Assembly: GCA_001564065.1 (NCBI GenBank)
Contig: LKNA01000036.1
Span: 1-32,219 of the forward strand
Direction: 5' to 3'
Origin: Chitinophagaceae bacterium T5-Br10_B2g13
Lineage (GTDB): Bacteria > Bacteroidota > Rhodothermia > Balneolales > Balneolaceae
Length of the DNA: 32,219 nt
Part shown: positions 1 through 7,929 of the stretch, piece after piece
Layout: every line of letters starts with the position of its first letter
How positions within the stretch are numbered: position 1 is the first letter of the stretch
Notes under the pieces: generated by a model
Told to the model about the DNA's origin: nothing
Databases searched by the model: none
The model's input: only the letters and a program-made list of their open reading frames with translations
Translations under genes and position numbers: made by a program

Positions 1-298
1 ATTTACGGTTCTCGCAGAGAACATTGTTCAACGGATCACCTGATTCTCATAGAAATGATTTCTGTTTAGTAACCCAATTGGAAAATTTCATTTCTAACTC
101 AATTTAAAACCAACTCCGTCAGGAGTTACCTGTTTATAGAAAAGACACAGCCCCTACCATAACAAGGCTACGGGGGAGCCTCCTTTTTTAGATACGGGAA
201 GAATTGACAACACGAGAGGTATTTTGAGCATTTATAGACATTCATAATTAGGCGATGTTGGCAGTGTAACAAACACAAACCAACAAACAGGACAAATT
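1..298. other. Gene-free leader with repeat-like palindromes
   Basis: No convincing gene lies here. A perfect hairpin AACTCC-GTCA-GGAGTT sits near 113-126 and is followed by TACCTGTTTATAG and an A-rich run. Another short stem, AGGCT/AGCCT (165-169 with 177-181), is followed by CC and six T. The hairpin shares the core CCGTCAG with three palindromes in the 7.6-7.9 kb spacer, which suggests an interspersed repeat family. The AGGCT hairpin could end a transcript entering from the left or be part of the repeat. TTGACA at about 205 resembles a -35 box, but no good -10 was found at the right spacing, so no promoter is called. Confidence 0.5.
113..126. repeat. Palindromic CCGTCAG-core element, copy 1
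   Basis: AACTCC-GTCA-GGAGTT has 6-bp perfect arms and a 4-base loop, with ACCTGTTTATAGAAAA directly after it. Palindromes with the same CCGTCAG core but different arm bases occur at 7633-7647, 7867-7877 and 7915-7929. Conservation of the core and arm complementarity with varying arm bases is typical of REP-like intergenic repeats. Copy number in the genome cannot be judged here. Confidence 0.45.
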
Positions 299-847
299 AT
301 GAGACCATTTAATGTTCCAACAAAAGACGAAGTAACCGAACAAAACCAACAGATATTTGAGCAGTTAGAATCCAATCTGGGTTTTATACCCAATATCTAC
401 GCGACCTACGCCCACTCTAAAAACGGGCTTTCGCGGTATATGAATTTTGCCAACGGCAAGACTTCTCTCAATAATAAAGAGAAAGAGGTGATCAACCTGG
501 CGGTTAGTGAGATTAACGGATGCAGTTACTGCTTGGCCGCACACACCCAGCTGGGAAAAATGAACGGGTTCACCGATGAGCAGACCATTGAGCTGCGACA
601 AGGCAAGGCATCATTCAACAATAAGTTTGATGCACTTGCGGCACTGGCACGTGAAATCATAGAGAACCGTGGAAACATATCAGACCAGACTCTTCAAAAC
701 TTCTTTGATGCCGGATATAGCAAGGAAAACCTGATTGATGTCATTATTAATGTAGGCGAGAAATCGATCACCAACTTCCTGCATAACATCACGGAGATCC
801 CGATAGATTTCCCTGAAGCGCCTGAACTCGAAACCGCAACTGTTTAA
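299..847 (+). CDS. Carboxymuconolactone decarboxylase/AhpD-family peroxidase-like protein
   Basis: This 182-residue protein belongs to the AhpD-like fold, also called the peroxidase-related enzyme family. It carries the family signature E71-x3-C75-x2-C78-x3-H82 within 'EINGCSYCLAAHT'. In this family the two cysteines form the redox centre that reduces peroxides, with the Glu and His as proton relay. It has no signal peptide, so it is probably cytoplasmic. The start is the first ATG in frame and the length matches the family. The next gene begins 11 bases after the stop, and a terminator follows that gene, so the two are probably co-transcribed. The family is clear; the physiological substrate and reductant are not. 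Members often respond to oxidative or electrophile stress, but no regulatory site is visible. Confidence 0.88.
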   Translation: MRPFNVPTKDEVTEQNQQIFEQLESNLGFIPNIYATYAHSKNGLSRYMNFANGKTSLNNKEKEVINLAVSEINGCSYCLAAHTQLGKMNGFTDEQTIELRQGKASFNNKFDALAALAREIIENRGNISDQTLQNFFDAGYSKENLIDVIINVGEKSITNFLHNITEIPIDFPEAPELETATV

Positions 848-858
848 TCTCCGACATT

Positions 859-1284
859 ATGCATACGATTAACTGGACAAAAGCAATTATAGCTGGTATA
901 GCAGGAACCATCCTTTTCGATCTGTTCGGATTTATGATGGGAATGGGCTGGTGGGATATTCCCGCTATGCTCGGAGACAAAACCGGTCTGGGCTTGGCCT
1001 ACGGTGTAGCCGGTCACTACGGAAATGGTGTTCTGCTTGCCGTACTCTATGCAGGAATTGCCCCCTCACTCTGGGGGCCGGCTTGGATCAGGCCGTTTAT
1101 ATTCACAACTGGCGAAACCATTGCGCTGGTCTGGCTCTTTATGTTTCCGCTATTGGGAGCAGGCGTTGCCGGACTTGACATGGGAGTAGACATGGCAGTA
1201 GGCTCATTGGTTCGTCACTGGATTTACGCAATTCCGCTGGTCTTAATCGTAAACAGTGACCTATTTCCGACACGACAAGAGTAG
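859..1284 (+). CDS. Small integral membrane protein, function unknown
   Basis: This 141-residue, very hydrophobic protein has about four membrane segments (roughly residues 7-29, 50-72, 78-102 and 118-136), rich in Gly, Ala, Leu and Trp. No catalytic motif is seen. It resembles small uncharacterised four-helix membrane proteins with a 'HYGNG' type glycine-rich stretch (residues 53-57), but I cannot assign a family with confidence. It lies 11 bases downstream of the AhpD-like gene and just ahead of a terminator, so the pair forms a two-gene transcription unit. A membrane partner or stress-linked role is possible but unproven. Confidence 0.75.
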   Translation: MHTINWTKAIIAGIAGTILFDLFGFMMGMGWWDIPAMLGDKTGLGLAYGVAGHYGNGVLLAVLYAGIAPSLWGPAWIRPFIFTTGETIALVWLFMFPLLGAGVAGLDMGVDMAVGSLVRHWIYAIPLVLIVNSDLFPTRQE

Positions 1285-1306
1285 TTATTTATTTCCCATC
1301 AACCCG

Positions 1307-1338
1307 AGGTGCTTCGTGTGAAAACGGAGCACCTTTTT
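1307..1338 (+). terminator. Intrinsic terminator after the AhpD-membrane protein pair
   Basis: Arms AGGTGCTTCG (1307-1316) and CGGAGCACCT (1325-1334) pair over 10 bp with one G-U. The loop is TGTGAAAA and a T run follows. It sits 22 bases after the stop at 1284. Confidence 0.85.
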
Positions 1339-1642
1339 CTATTTCACTCTCACATTTATTCAGTCTAAATAAGGATTTACTTTTATCAGATTATTATTTT
1401 GTTTAAAAAAATTAGGGATAATCGTGCTAAACGCATCTATATTGGATGTTTTTGTCCAATTTAAAATCAATGCCTACGACATTTATTAAGTGATTTCCTT
1501 ATACCTCTAAGGGAATCCCCCAGGCGAACGTTCAGGACAAACCTTAAAACTCCCCCCCCCTTTATGTAATAAGTTGTAATTGTCGTCAGAGAAAACTTAC
1601 GACATTAATGTTAAACCACATATAAACTAAATTTTTAAAGAA
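1339..1642 (+). promoter_or_regulatory. AT-rich leader of the outer-membrane protein gene with C9 tract
   Basis: This stretch has no gene. It holds an ATTGGA/TCCAAT inverted repeat (1441-1460), two copies of TACGACATT (1475-1483 and 1598-1606), a run of nine C (1552-1560), and a leader hairpin formed by TAATTGTCGT (1577-1586) and ACGACATTA (1599-1607) just before the gene. The C run is the only long G/C homopolymer in this AT-rich region and lies about 82 bases before the start codon. No clean -10/-35 or TTTG/TAnnTTTG pair was found, so the promoter position is open. Confidence 0.4.
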
Positions 1643-2932
1643 ATGAATAAACTAATCACAATAATCGTATCCATGGCTTTCCTTATTGGATTGTCGTTTC
1701 ACACTGCTGAAGCACAAAAGCCGGACTACGACAGAAAGGGTATTGAAATTGGGTCTACCGATAACATCACATTTTCAATGGGTCTCCATTCTGTAGGCCG
1801 GGTACAAGTATTAACACAAGACAACGTTAGAGTTTGGAGCGGTGGCCAATGGGTTACACCGGACGATAATCTGCACGGCATGCAGACCTCCTTCGCAAAC
1901 CTCGACTTTTTAATTACAATCGGAGATAATGATATCGAGGTATTTATGGACGGCCTTCTGGGTACTCAGAGACATCCAAGCAGATGGTGGGGTAATAATG
2001 GATACATGTACATCAGAAATATCCCCGGAAATTCTTTCCTGACAGCTATTAATCCTCTGTTAGAGCATATCGACATAAAGGCCGGTAACTTCTTTGCCGA
2101 TTTTGGTGAGCATCAATATACGCGAACAGTTAATGCAGATGCCCACCGTAACCCATTGGTTGGTAATCCCATACTTTCACCATTTGGAACTGAGCCGGGT
2201 ATGGAAATTATTCTAGACAAAAACGCTTTCGGCCTTATGTTAGGTACGGGAATTGGTGCTCCTGAGCAGGATTTTCAGGAAGCTAGAAAATATTCCTTCC
2301 GCACTAAATTGTGGATGGATATGATTGATGGCGTATATCTTTCAGGATCATTTTACACGGTAAATCATGATCAGGAAGCTAATCGTGGTACAAATATCTT
2401 TCGAAGAGAAAGACATGGATCTTCCTATGCTGCTGTCTGGAATTTAAATAATGATGATGGCGGATCAGGTGAAGGTCCCGGACAAGTACAGCCCGGAAAC
2501 GGACGTCAACTTACGGCATGGGAAGTTAACGGTATTTTCACTCCGTTTGATGGTAATAAGATCTCTGCTTTCTTTGGAATGGGAGAGGATACAGGACCGG
2601 ATCCAAATAACTTTGGTGAATTTGGTGATGAAGAATGGTCTTACTACTCTGTTGATGTGCAGCAATTTCTCAATGACGATTTCTACCTGTCTGCACGATA
2701 CAGCAATGTAGATTACAGTAAATTCTTAACTGATGATAATGACGGTAATGTGTCAAGAATTCAGGCTGGATTCGGAACATTTGTAACTGATAATATTCTG
2801 CTAAAAGCTGAGTATGTGTATCAGAAAGCATCCGGTTTCAACGAAGGAACAACAGGTGTTGTAAGAAGCGTGGATGTTGGTATGGAGCCGACATTCCAGG
2901 GCTTGATGCTTGAAATGGCAGTAAGCTTCTAA
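1643..2932 (+). CDS. Outer-membrane beta-barrel (porin-like) protein
   Basis: This 429-residue protein has a clear signal peptide, with a basic start, a hydrophobic core and a cut after 'AEA' at residue 24. The mature part alternates polar and hydrophobic residues, is rich in Gly, Asn, Asp and aromatics, and ends in Phe ('LEMAVSF'), the usual signature of a BAM-inserted barrel. Stretches such as 'HRNPLVGNPIL' and 'ILLKAEYVYQK' resemble porins of the phosphate-selective or alginate-export type. The specific substrate cannot be read from the sequence. It is a single-gene unit, with its own leader before it and a strong terminator 40 bases after it. The C9 tract and leader hairpin upstream suggest regulated or variable expression, which is inference. 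Confidence 0.75.
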   Translation: MNKLITIIVSMAFLIGLSFHTAEAQKPDYDRKGIEIGSTDNITFSMGLHSVGRVQVLTQDNVRVWSGGQWVTPDDNLHGMQTSFANLDFLITIGDNDIEVFMDGLLGTQRHPSRWWGNNGYMYIRNIPGNSFLTAINPLLEHIDIKAGNFFADFGEHQYTRTVNADAHRNPLVGNPILSPFGTEPGMEIILDKNAFGLMLGTGIGAPEQDFQEARKYSFRTKLWMDMIDGVYLSGSFYTVNHDQEANRGTNIFRRERHGSSYAAVWNLNNDDGGSGEGPGQVQPGNGRQLTAWEVNGIFTPFDGNKISAFFGMGEDTGPDPNNFGEFGDEEWSYYSVDVQQFLNDDFYLSARYSNVDYSKFLTDDNDGNVSRIQAGFGTFVTDNILLKAEYVYQKASGFNEGTTGVVRSVDVGMEPTFQGLMLEMAVSF

Positions 2933-2943
2933 ACAAATATATA

Positions 2944-2967
2944 AGTTATAACGAGATCGTTATAACT
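2944..2967. repeat. Perfect 11-bp inverted repeat between gene end and terminator
   Basis: AGTTATAACGA and TCGTTATAACT are exact reverse complements separated by two bases. The palindrome begins 12 bases after the stop of the barrel gene and 8 bases before the terminator stem. It could protect the mRNA 3' end or be a protein-binding site. The two-base spacer is too short for a normal hairpin loop without opening at least one pair. Confidence 0.55.
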
Positions 2968-2975
2968 ATGTGGTA

Positions 2976-3012
2976 AAGGTCACCGGGTTAATCATCCGGT
3001 GACCTTTTTTTA
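2976..3012 (+). terminator. Intrinsic terminator of the barrel gene
   Basis: Arms AAGGTCACCGG (2976-2986) and CCGGTGACCTT (2996-3006) pair perfectly over 11 bp with a 9-base loop, and the T run continues after the stem. Confidence 0.92.
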
Positions 3013-3215
3013 TTTACTTCTCCTATTTACATCTTTTTTCGTCACCCGCCCTTCTCTTTCGATATTTTATTTTGAATCGCAGCATGGATTTATAAATTGT
3101 CAAGGATTGGCAACTCTTGCCCGTTGGCTTAAAATTCTGCTCAATCATTTCGAACTATCTATACCACATTTTTTTCGACTCACTTTAACAATAACCTGAA
3201 CTTTACTCAGATTCT

Positions 3216-6182
3216 ATGAATCATATGTACCATTTATTTGAAAATTTGATTTCGCCATTTATGAAGTGTCTGGCTGTTTTGATGATCTCCTTTGCCCTTC
3301 CGGTATTGCTGATCGCCCAAACGGCCCCCACAGAGGGCATGAAAGATAATACACCCGGCGTTCACGCATTCACTAATGCAACGATCGTAACAGCTCCGGG
3401 CCAATCCATCAGCAACGCAACGCTGGTTATCCGTAACGGAGTGATTGAAGCCGTAGGAACACGCGTCTCTCCACCCGCCGATGCGCGCATCTGGGACATG
3501 GAGGGAAAAACTCTCTATCCGGGATTCATCGATTCTTACAGCGACCTGGGCATGAAAGAGCCCCGCGTAGATCTCGATCGCGGAAATAACTCCTGGAATC
3601 CAAATTTACGATCGCACCTTAAGGCGGCACAAGAATATGACAGGGAAGATGACGGAAGTTCAGCCTTGAGAAATCAGGGATTCACAACTGCTCTTACGAT
3701 GCCTCCGCTCGGTATTTTTAAAGGCGAAGCTGCCGTGATGAGCTTGAAAGGCGGTGAAGTCTCAGATCGTGTGGTTAGAGATGATGTTGCTCAGGGTGTT
3801 TCACTCTCACGCAGCTGGGAACTGGGATATAACTATCCGACTTCTCAAATTGGTGTGATCGCACTCATTCGTCAAACACTCTATGATGCAGACTGGTACG
3901 AGAGAGCTCATCAGGCGTATAGAAGCAATCCATCTCTGGAACGCCCTGAGTCGAATGCACCGCTTGCAGCGCTGCGTGATGCAGTACATGGAAATCAGCC
4001 TATGATTTTCCACACTACCAGTGACGAAGAGATTCTTCGGGCACTGCGATTTAAAAACGAATTCGAAAGAATTAACCCATGGATATTGGGCAATGGCCAC
4101 GAATACAAAGTACTGGATGTATTGAGAGATCAAAGGCCGTCGTTAATTTTGCCTTTAGCCTATCCTGATAAACCCGATGTTAATACTCCTGAGGATGCAC
4201 TCAGTGAAGATCTTGCCGATCTGAGACACTGGTATCTAGCACCTGAAAATCCTGCCAGGGTTGCATCAGCCGGTTTGCAGTTCTCCTTCACCACAGCGGG
4301 ATTGGATAAACCGGGAGATTTCTTAGGAAACCTGAGAAAAGCCGTCCAACTGGGACTTGATAAAGACACCGCCCTGGCTGCGCTGACATCAAATCCGGCT
4401 CAGCTGCTCGGAATCAGCTCCACTCACGGTACTCTGGAAGCAGGGAAAACCGCCAACATTATTATTGCTGATGGTGATCTTTTTGAAAACGGATCTAAAA
4501 TTCTGGATGTATGGGTAGAAGGTTCATACTACCGAATTAATCACGAAAATGAGCTCGACCCGCGCGGCGACTGGGAGATCGTATCAACTGACGGTTCTAT
4601 AGACGGTACCCTGAAGGTGGACGGTTCCGGTAATGGCCGATTGAATGGTACGGTTACAATCAACGGAAATGAGATCGACCTGATGTCTGTAGCCATGCAG
4701 GATCAGCCCAGAAGAGTACGGGCCGATTTCTCCGGCAACGAACTCGGCCTGGAAGGTCCGGTTCGGCTAACAGCTTCTGTTGATGGAAACTATCTGCGCG
4801 GCTGGGCTGAAGTAACCGGAAGAGACCGGGTGCAGTTCAGCGCTACCCGAACATCATCACCGGAAGATGAAGAGGCAGAAAGCTCATCGGAAACCATCAG
4901 CCGGGACTTTCAGCTTACGGATCTTCGTCCTGCAATGGAGTATGGGCGTGAATCGATTCCTGAGCAGCCCAGAAATGTACTGGTCAGAAACGCGACAATC
5001 TGGACAATGGGTCCGCAGGGAATCCTCGAAAATGCCGACATGCTGGTTAGCAACGGTGAGGTTGCAGAGATTGGTCAAAATCTGCGCGCACCGCGCAATG
5101 CCGTTGTTATTGATGCCGAAGGCAAACATGTTACACCTGGCTTGATTGATGCTCACATTCATTCCGGAGTAGATGGCGTAAACGAAGTTGGAAACGCGAT
5201 AACCGCAGAAGTGCGGCTTGGTGATGTGCTCAATGTCAATAACATCTGGATGTACCGTCAGATTGCAGGTGGTTTAACATCAGCGCACGTAATGCACGGT
5301 TCGGCGAACCCGATTGGAGGACAAAACGTACACATCAAAATGAGATGGGGTTCTCTCTCCGATGATCTGAAAATTGATGACGCTCCGCGTACCGTGAAGT
5401 TTGCACTGGGTGAAAATCCTAAGCGTGTAGGTTCTAACCGCTATCCGGAAACCCGTATGGGAACAGAGCAGATTATTGAGGACCGTTTCAGAATGGCTCG
5501 CGATTATGAAGCACGCTGGAACGAGTGGAACGAAACCGGGCAGGGAATACCTCCTCGAAAAGATCTGAGACTTGATGCACTTCGAGATATTCTGAATGGA
5601 GACATACTTGTTCAATCTCACAGTTATCGACAGGATGAAATCCTGATGCTGATGCGACTGGCCGAGCGTTTTGATTTCACGATCAAAGCATTCCACCACG
5701 GCGTAGAAGCATACAAAGTAGCGCCAGAGCTCGCCGAGCATGGTGCCGGAGCCGTAGTGTGGTCAGACTGGTCTTCCTTCAAAATTGAAGCATATGACGG
5801 AACACTCTACAATGCGCGTCTGCTGATGGAAGCCGGAGTTTTAACTTCACTCCACTCCGACAACAGCCAGATTGCATCCCGTATGAACTGGGAAGCGGCA
5901 AAAATGGTGCGTGCAGGAATGGACCCGGAAGATGCTCTTGCACTGGTTACAATCAACACGGCAAAACTATTGGGAATTGACCATCGAGTGGGATCGCTTG
6001 AAAACGGCAAGGATGCTGACTTTGTGATCTGGAACGGTGATCCGCTCTCTACCCTCACCAAAGCAGAGCAGACCTGGATAGACGGTCGTAAATATTTCGA
6101 CCTGGAAGAGGATATGGAACTGCGCCGAACCGTTGAGGAAGAGCGTGCACAACTCATCCGATTGATTATGGAGGAGAAATAA
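3216..6182 (+). CDS. Secreted tandem amidohydrolase-fold protein (one degenerate, one metal-binding domain)
   Basis: This 988-residue protein has two amidohydrolase-superfamily halves. A hydrophobic export segment covers about residues 16-35. The Met at residue 16 (base 3261) gives a more typical signal peptide, so the true start may be there. The first half (about 46-440) has the beta-sandwich entry and closing strands of the fold, but 'PGFIDSYSDLG' (103-113) replaces the usual His-x-His. A linker of about 140 residues follows, with antiparallel strands and a Ser/Glu-rich tail. The second half (about 587-960) keeps 'PGLIDAHIHSG' with H647 and H649, H802, the H827/H828 pair and D882, fitting a metal-dependent hydrolase of the imidazolonepropionase/dipeptidase type. 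The substrate is unknown. The stop overlaps the start of the next gene by one base. It most likely acts in the periplasm. Confidence 0.85.
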   Translation: MNHMYHLFENLISPFMKCLAVLMISFALPVLLIAQTAPTEGMKDNTPGVHAFTNATIVTAPGQSISNATLVIRNGVIEAVGTRVSPPADARIWDMEGKTLYPGFIDSYSDLGMKEPRVDLDRGNNSWNPNLRSHLKAAQEYDREDDGSSALRNQGFTTALTMPPLGIFKGEAAVMSLKGGEVSDRVVRDDVAQGVSLSRSWELGYNYPTSQIGVIALIRQTLYDADWYERAHQAYRSNPSLERPESNAPLAALRDAVHGNQPMIFHTTSDEEILRALRFKNEFERINPWILGNGHEYKVLDVLRDQRPSLILPLAYPDKPDVNTPEDALSEDLADLRHWYLAPENPARVASAGLQFSFTTAGLDKPGDFLGNLRKAVQLGLDKDTALAALTSNPAQLLGISSTHGTLEAGKTANIIIADGDLFENGSKILDVWVEGSYYRINHENELDPRGDWEIVSTDGSIDGTLKVDGSGNGRLNGTVTINGNEIDLMSVAMQDQPRRVRADFSGNELGLEGPVRLTASVDGNYLRGWAEVTGRDRVQFSATRTSSPEDEEAESSSETISRDFQLTDLRPAMEYGRESIPEQPRNVLVRNATIWTMGPQGILENADMLVSNGEVAEIGQNLRAPRNAVVIDAEGKHVTPGLIDAHIHSGVDGVNEVGNAITAEVRLGDVLNVNNIWMYRQIAGGLTSAHVMHGSANPIGGQNVHIKMRWGSLSDDLKIDDAPRTVKFALGENPKRVGSNRYPETRMGTEQIIEDRFRMARDYEARWNEWNETGQGIPPRKDLRLDALRDILNGDILVQSHSYRQDEILMLMRLAERFDFTIKAFHHGVEAYKVAPELAEHGAGAVVWSDWSSFKIEAYDGTLYNARLLMEAGVLTSLHSDNSQIASRMNWEAAKMVRAGMDPEDALALVTINTAKLLGIDHRVGSLENGKDADFVIWNGDPLSTLTKAEQTWIDGRKYFDLEEDMELRRTVEEERAQLIRLIMEEK
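6170..6176 (+). promoter_or_regulatory. Shine-Dalgarno-like GGAGGAG favouring the 6182 start
   Basis: GGAGGAG lies 5 bases before the ATG at 6182, which shares its A with the preceding TAA stop. Many Bacteroidota-like genes lack such a site. Because these bases also code for Glu-Glu in the upstream protein, the match may be chance. Confidence 0.4.
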
Positions 6183-7534
6183 TGAAATATTTCAAATCAA
6201 CTTCTCAATCCGATCAGTACAATCGTTTGAACAATAAAAACTTTTTTACCATGAAATACGTAATCTTATCACTTACACTGTTTGCGGTATGTGTGATGTT
6301 TGCTCCCGACCTGGAAGCACAGACACCGGCCCCGAAACAGAGTGAGCCTATCGCACTTGTGGGTGGAACAATCCATACACTGGCCGGTGATGTGATTGAA
6401 AATGGAACCATTCTATTTGAGGATGGAAAAATCACGGCCGTTGGAGCCAGCGTAAATGTGCCTTCCAATGCACGGACAAAAGATGTATCCGGCAAGCATA
6501 TCTATCCGGGACTCATCGACTCCTACAATCAGATGGGTATCTACGAAATTGGTGCAGTTAACATGACTGTAGACATCAATGAGCAGGGCTCTGTTAATCC
6601 AAATATTCTACCGGAAAGAGCTTTTAACCCGGAAAGCCGCCACATCGGCATCGCCCGTTCGGCAGGTATACTTACATCTGTAACCACACCCGGCGGTGGT
6701 TTGATATCGGGGCAGTCATCAGCCATGAAAATGGACGGCTGGGCCTGGGATGAAATGACTCTGAAGTCCGGCACCGGATTGATGGTAAACTGGCCAAACC
6801 CGCGGAACAATAGCTACGAAAATAATATCCGTACGCTTCGCGATGTATTTGCAGATGCCAAATCCTATCAAAGAGCTCGTGAGGCTATGGATGCAGGCAA
6901 TGCTCCCCGCCACGATCTGGATACTCGCTGGGAAGCGATGATTCCGGTTCTGAACGGTGATGTGCCCGTTGTTGTCAACGCATCAGAAGTGCGACAAATT
7001 CAGGATGCAATTACATGGTCTGAAGAAGAAAATGTTCGCCTTATCATTCTGGGTGGCGCCGATGCTCATTTGGTTACCGATCACCTCAGAGCCAAACAAA
7101 TTCCGGTAATTATCACCAGCGTACTCACCTCTTCCAACAGAGATTGGGAAAGCTACGATGCACGATACAGCCTGCCTTCGAAACTACACGAAGCCGGAGT
7201 GCAGTTTGCCATAGCGGGTGGATCTAGCGCTCCTTATGCTCACCGTCTCCCCTATGAGGCCGGTGCCGCTGCCGCGTACGGATTAGATGCAGACACCGCG
7301 CTCAGAGCACTGACCACCTATCCTGCAGCAATTCTCGGCCTGGATGATCGAATCGGTACTCTGGAAGTAGGGAAGGATGCCACACTTCTTATCACAACCG
7401 GAAGCCCAATTGAGTACAGCACTCAAATTGAACAGGTTTATGTGGAAGGAAGAGAAAGCGACATGCGAGACATGCACCGACAGCTTTATGAGAAATACCG
7501 CGAAAAAGTTGATCAGCGAAATGCTGAGCGGTAA
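6182..7534 (+). CDS. Secreted amidohydrolase-like protein lacking metal ligands
   Basis: This 450-residue protein is a paralogue of the first half of its upstream neighbour. A signal peptide starts at Met 24 ('MKYVILSLTLF', base 6251) and ends near 'LEAQ'. Starting at 6182 adds 23 polar residues, so either the protein starts at 6251 or the upstream ATG couples translation. The fold's conserved phrase reads 'YPGLIDSYNQMG' (S114-Y115-N116) where active enzymes have His-x-His. The late Asp ligand region reads 'AIAGGSSAPYAH' without the Asp, and no other ligand His is in place. The closing motif 'LTTYPAAILGLDDRIGTLEVGKDA' (split over residues 379-403) is intact. It is therefore probably a non-catalytic partner of the upstream protein, perhaps replacing a missing half in a complex. 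The coupling is seen; the partnership is inferred. Confidence 0.82.
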   Translation: MKYFKSTSQSDQYNRLNNKNFFTMKYVILSLTLFAVCVMFAPDLEAQTPAPKQSEPIALVGGTIHTLAGDVIENGTILFEDGKITAVGASVNVPSNARTKDVSGKHIYPGLIDSYNQMGIYEIGAVNMTVDINEQGSVNPNILPERAFNPESRHIGIARSAGILTSVTTPGGGLISGQSSAMKMDGWAWDEMTLKSGTGLMVNWPNPRNNSYENNIRTLRDVFADAKSYQRAREAMDAGNAPRHDLDTRWEAMIPVLNGDVPVVVNASEVRQIQDAITWSEEENVRLIILGGADAHLVTDHLRAKQIPVIITSVLTSSNRDWESYDARYSLPSKLHEAGVQFAIAGGSSAPYAHRLPYEAGAAAAYGLDADTALRALTTYPAAILGLDDRIGTLEVGKDATLLITTGSPIEYSTQIEQVYVEGRESDMRDMHRQLYEKYREKVDQRNAER

Positions 7535-7632
7535 TTAATTTACACCCCTGTCCGACGAATTTTTAAAAGTCTCCCCTAACAAGGGCCCCGAATTGTCGGG
7601 GAGAGGGGTGTTATTCGGATTGACCAATATTT

Positions 7633-7647
7633 CCGCCCGTCAGGCGG
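7633..7647. repeat. CCGTCAG-core palindrome, copy 2
   Basis: CCGCC-CGTCA-GGCGG has perfect 5-bp arms around a CGTCA loop. It shares its core with copies at 113-126, 7867-7877 and 7915-7929. Confidence 0.5.
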
Positions 7648-7666
7648 TTGCCATCAAAATTTGACC

Positions 7667-7704
7667 AAACCCCGGCAAGCAATCGTTTGGCGGGGTTTTT
7701 CTTT
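7667..7704 (+). terminator. Intrinsic terminator downstream of the amidohydrolase pair
   Basis: AAACCCCGGCAAGC (7667-7680) pairs with GTTTGGCGGGGTTT (7685-7698) around the loop AATC, with one mismatch and one G-U. The T run continues as TTCTTTTC. It is 132 bases after the stop, and the nested hairpin at 7573-7608 lies between. Confidence 0.72.
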
Positions 7705-7775
7705 TCTATTGTATTAAGCGGTGACCTGTAAGCGTCTGAAGCATGGTGCTCATTTTTTGAACACTAAGTGAAAGT

Positions 7776-7850
7776 CCTGACAGCGTCGGTACAAAACACA
7801 AACTCAACGCTGACAGAAACCCTCCAAATTCAGTCGGGAATGCTGTCAGG
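7776..7850. repeat. Spaced 9-bp inverted repeat with an internal related arm
   Basis: CCTGACAGC (7776-7784) and GCTGTCAGG (7842-7850) are exact reverse complements. ACGCTGACAG at about 7807-7816 can also pair with CTGACAGCGT with one mismatch, giving two alternative hairpins. The function is unknown. Confidence 0.45.
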
Positions 7851-7866
7851 TTGATATAAAATTAAT

Positions 7867-7877
7867 CCGTCAGACGG
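7867..7877. repeat. CCGTCAG-core palindrome, copy 3
   Basis: CCGTC-A-GACGG, an 11-base palindrome, is identical at its centre to the copy at 7915-7929 that lies 48 bases away. Confidence 0.5.
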
Positions 7878-7914
7878 GTATTCAGAATGAATTTTTAGAA
7901 TTGAAGCAACCAAC

Positions 7915-7929
7915 ATCCGTCAGACGGAT
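7915..7929. repeat. CCGTCAG-core palindrome, copy 4
   Basis: ATCCGTC-A-GACGGAT has 7-bp perfect arms. It lies 9 bases beyond the stop of the minus-strand phosphatase gene, so on that strand it is the first structure met after translation ends. No good T run follows. Confidence 0.5.

Noticed and set aside
2999..3199. 66-residue open frame after the barrel gene
   Set aside because: It starts inside the terminator stem, has Phe/Leu-rich composition from AT-rich spacer, and shows no motif or ribosome binding site.
5280..5741. 153-residue open frame on the minus strand
   Set aside because: It is antisense to the intact amidohydrolase gene and looks like a shadow frame, with no motif of its own.
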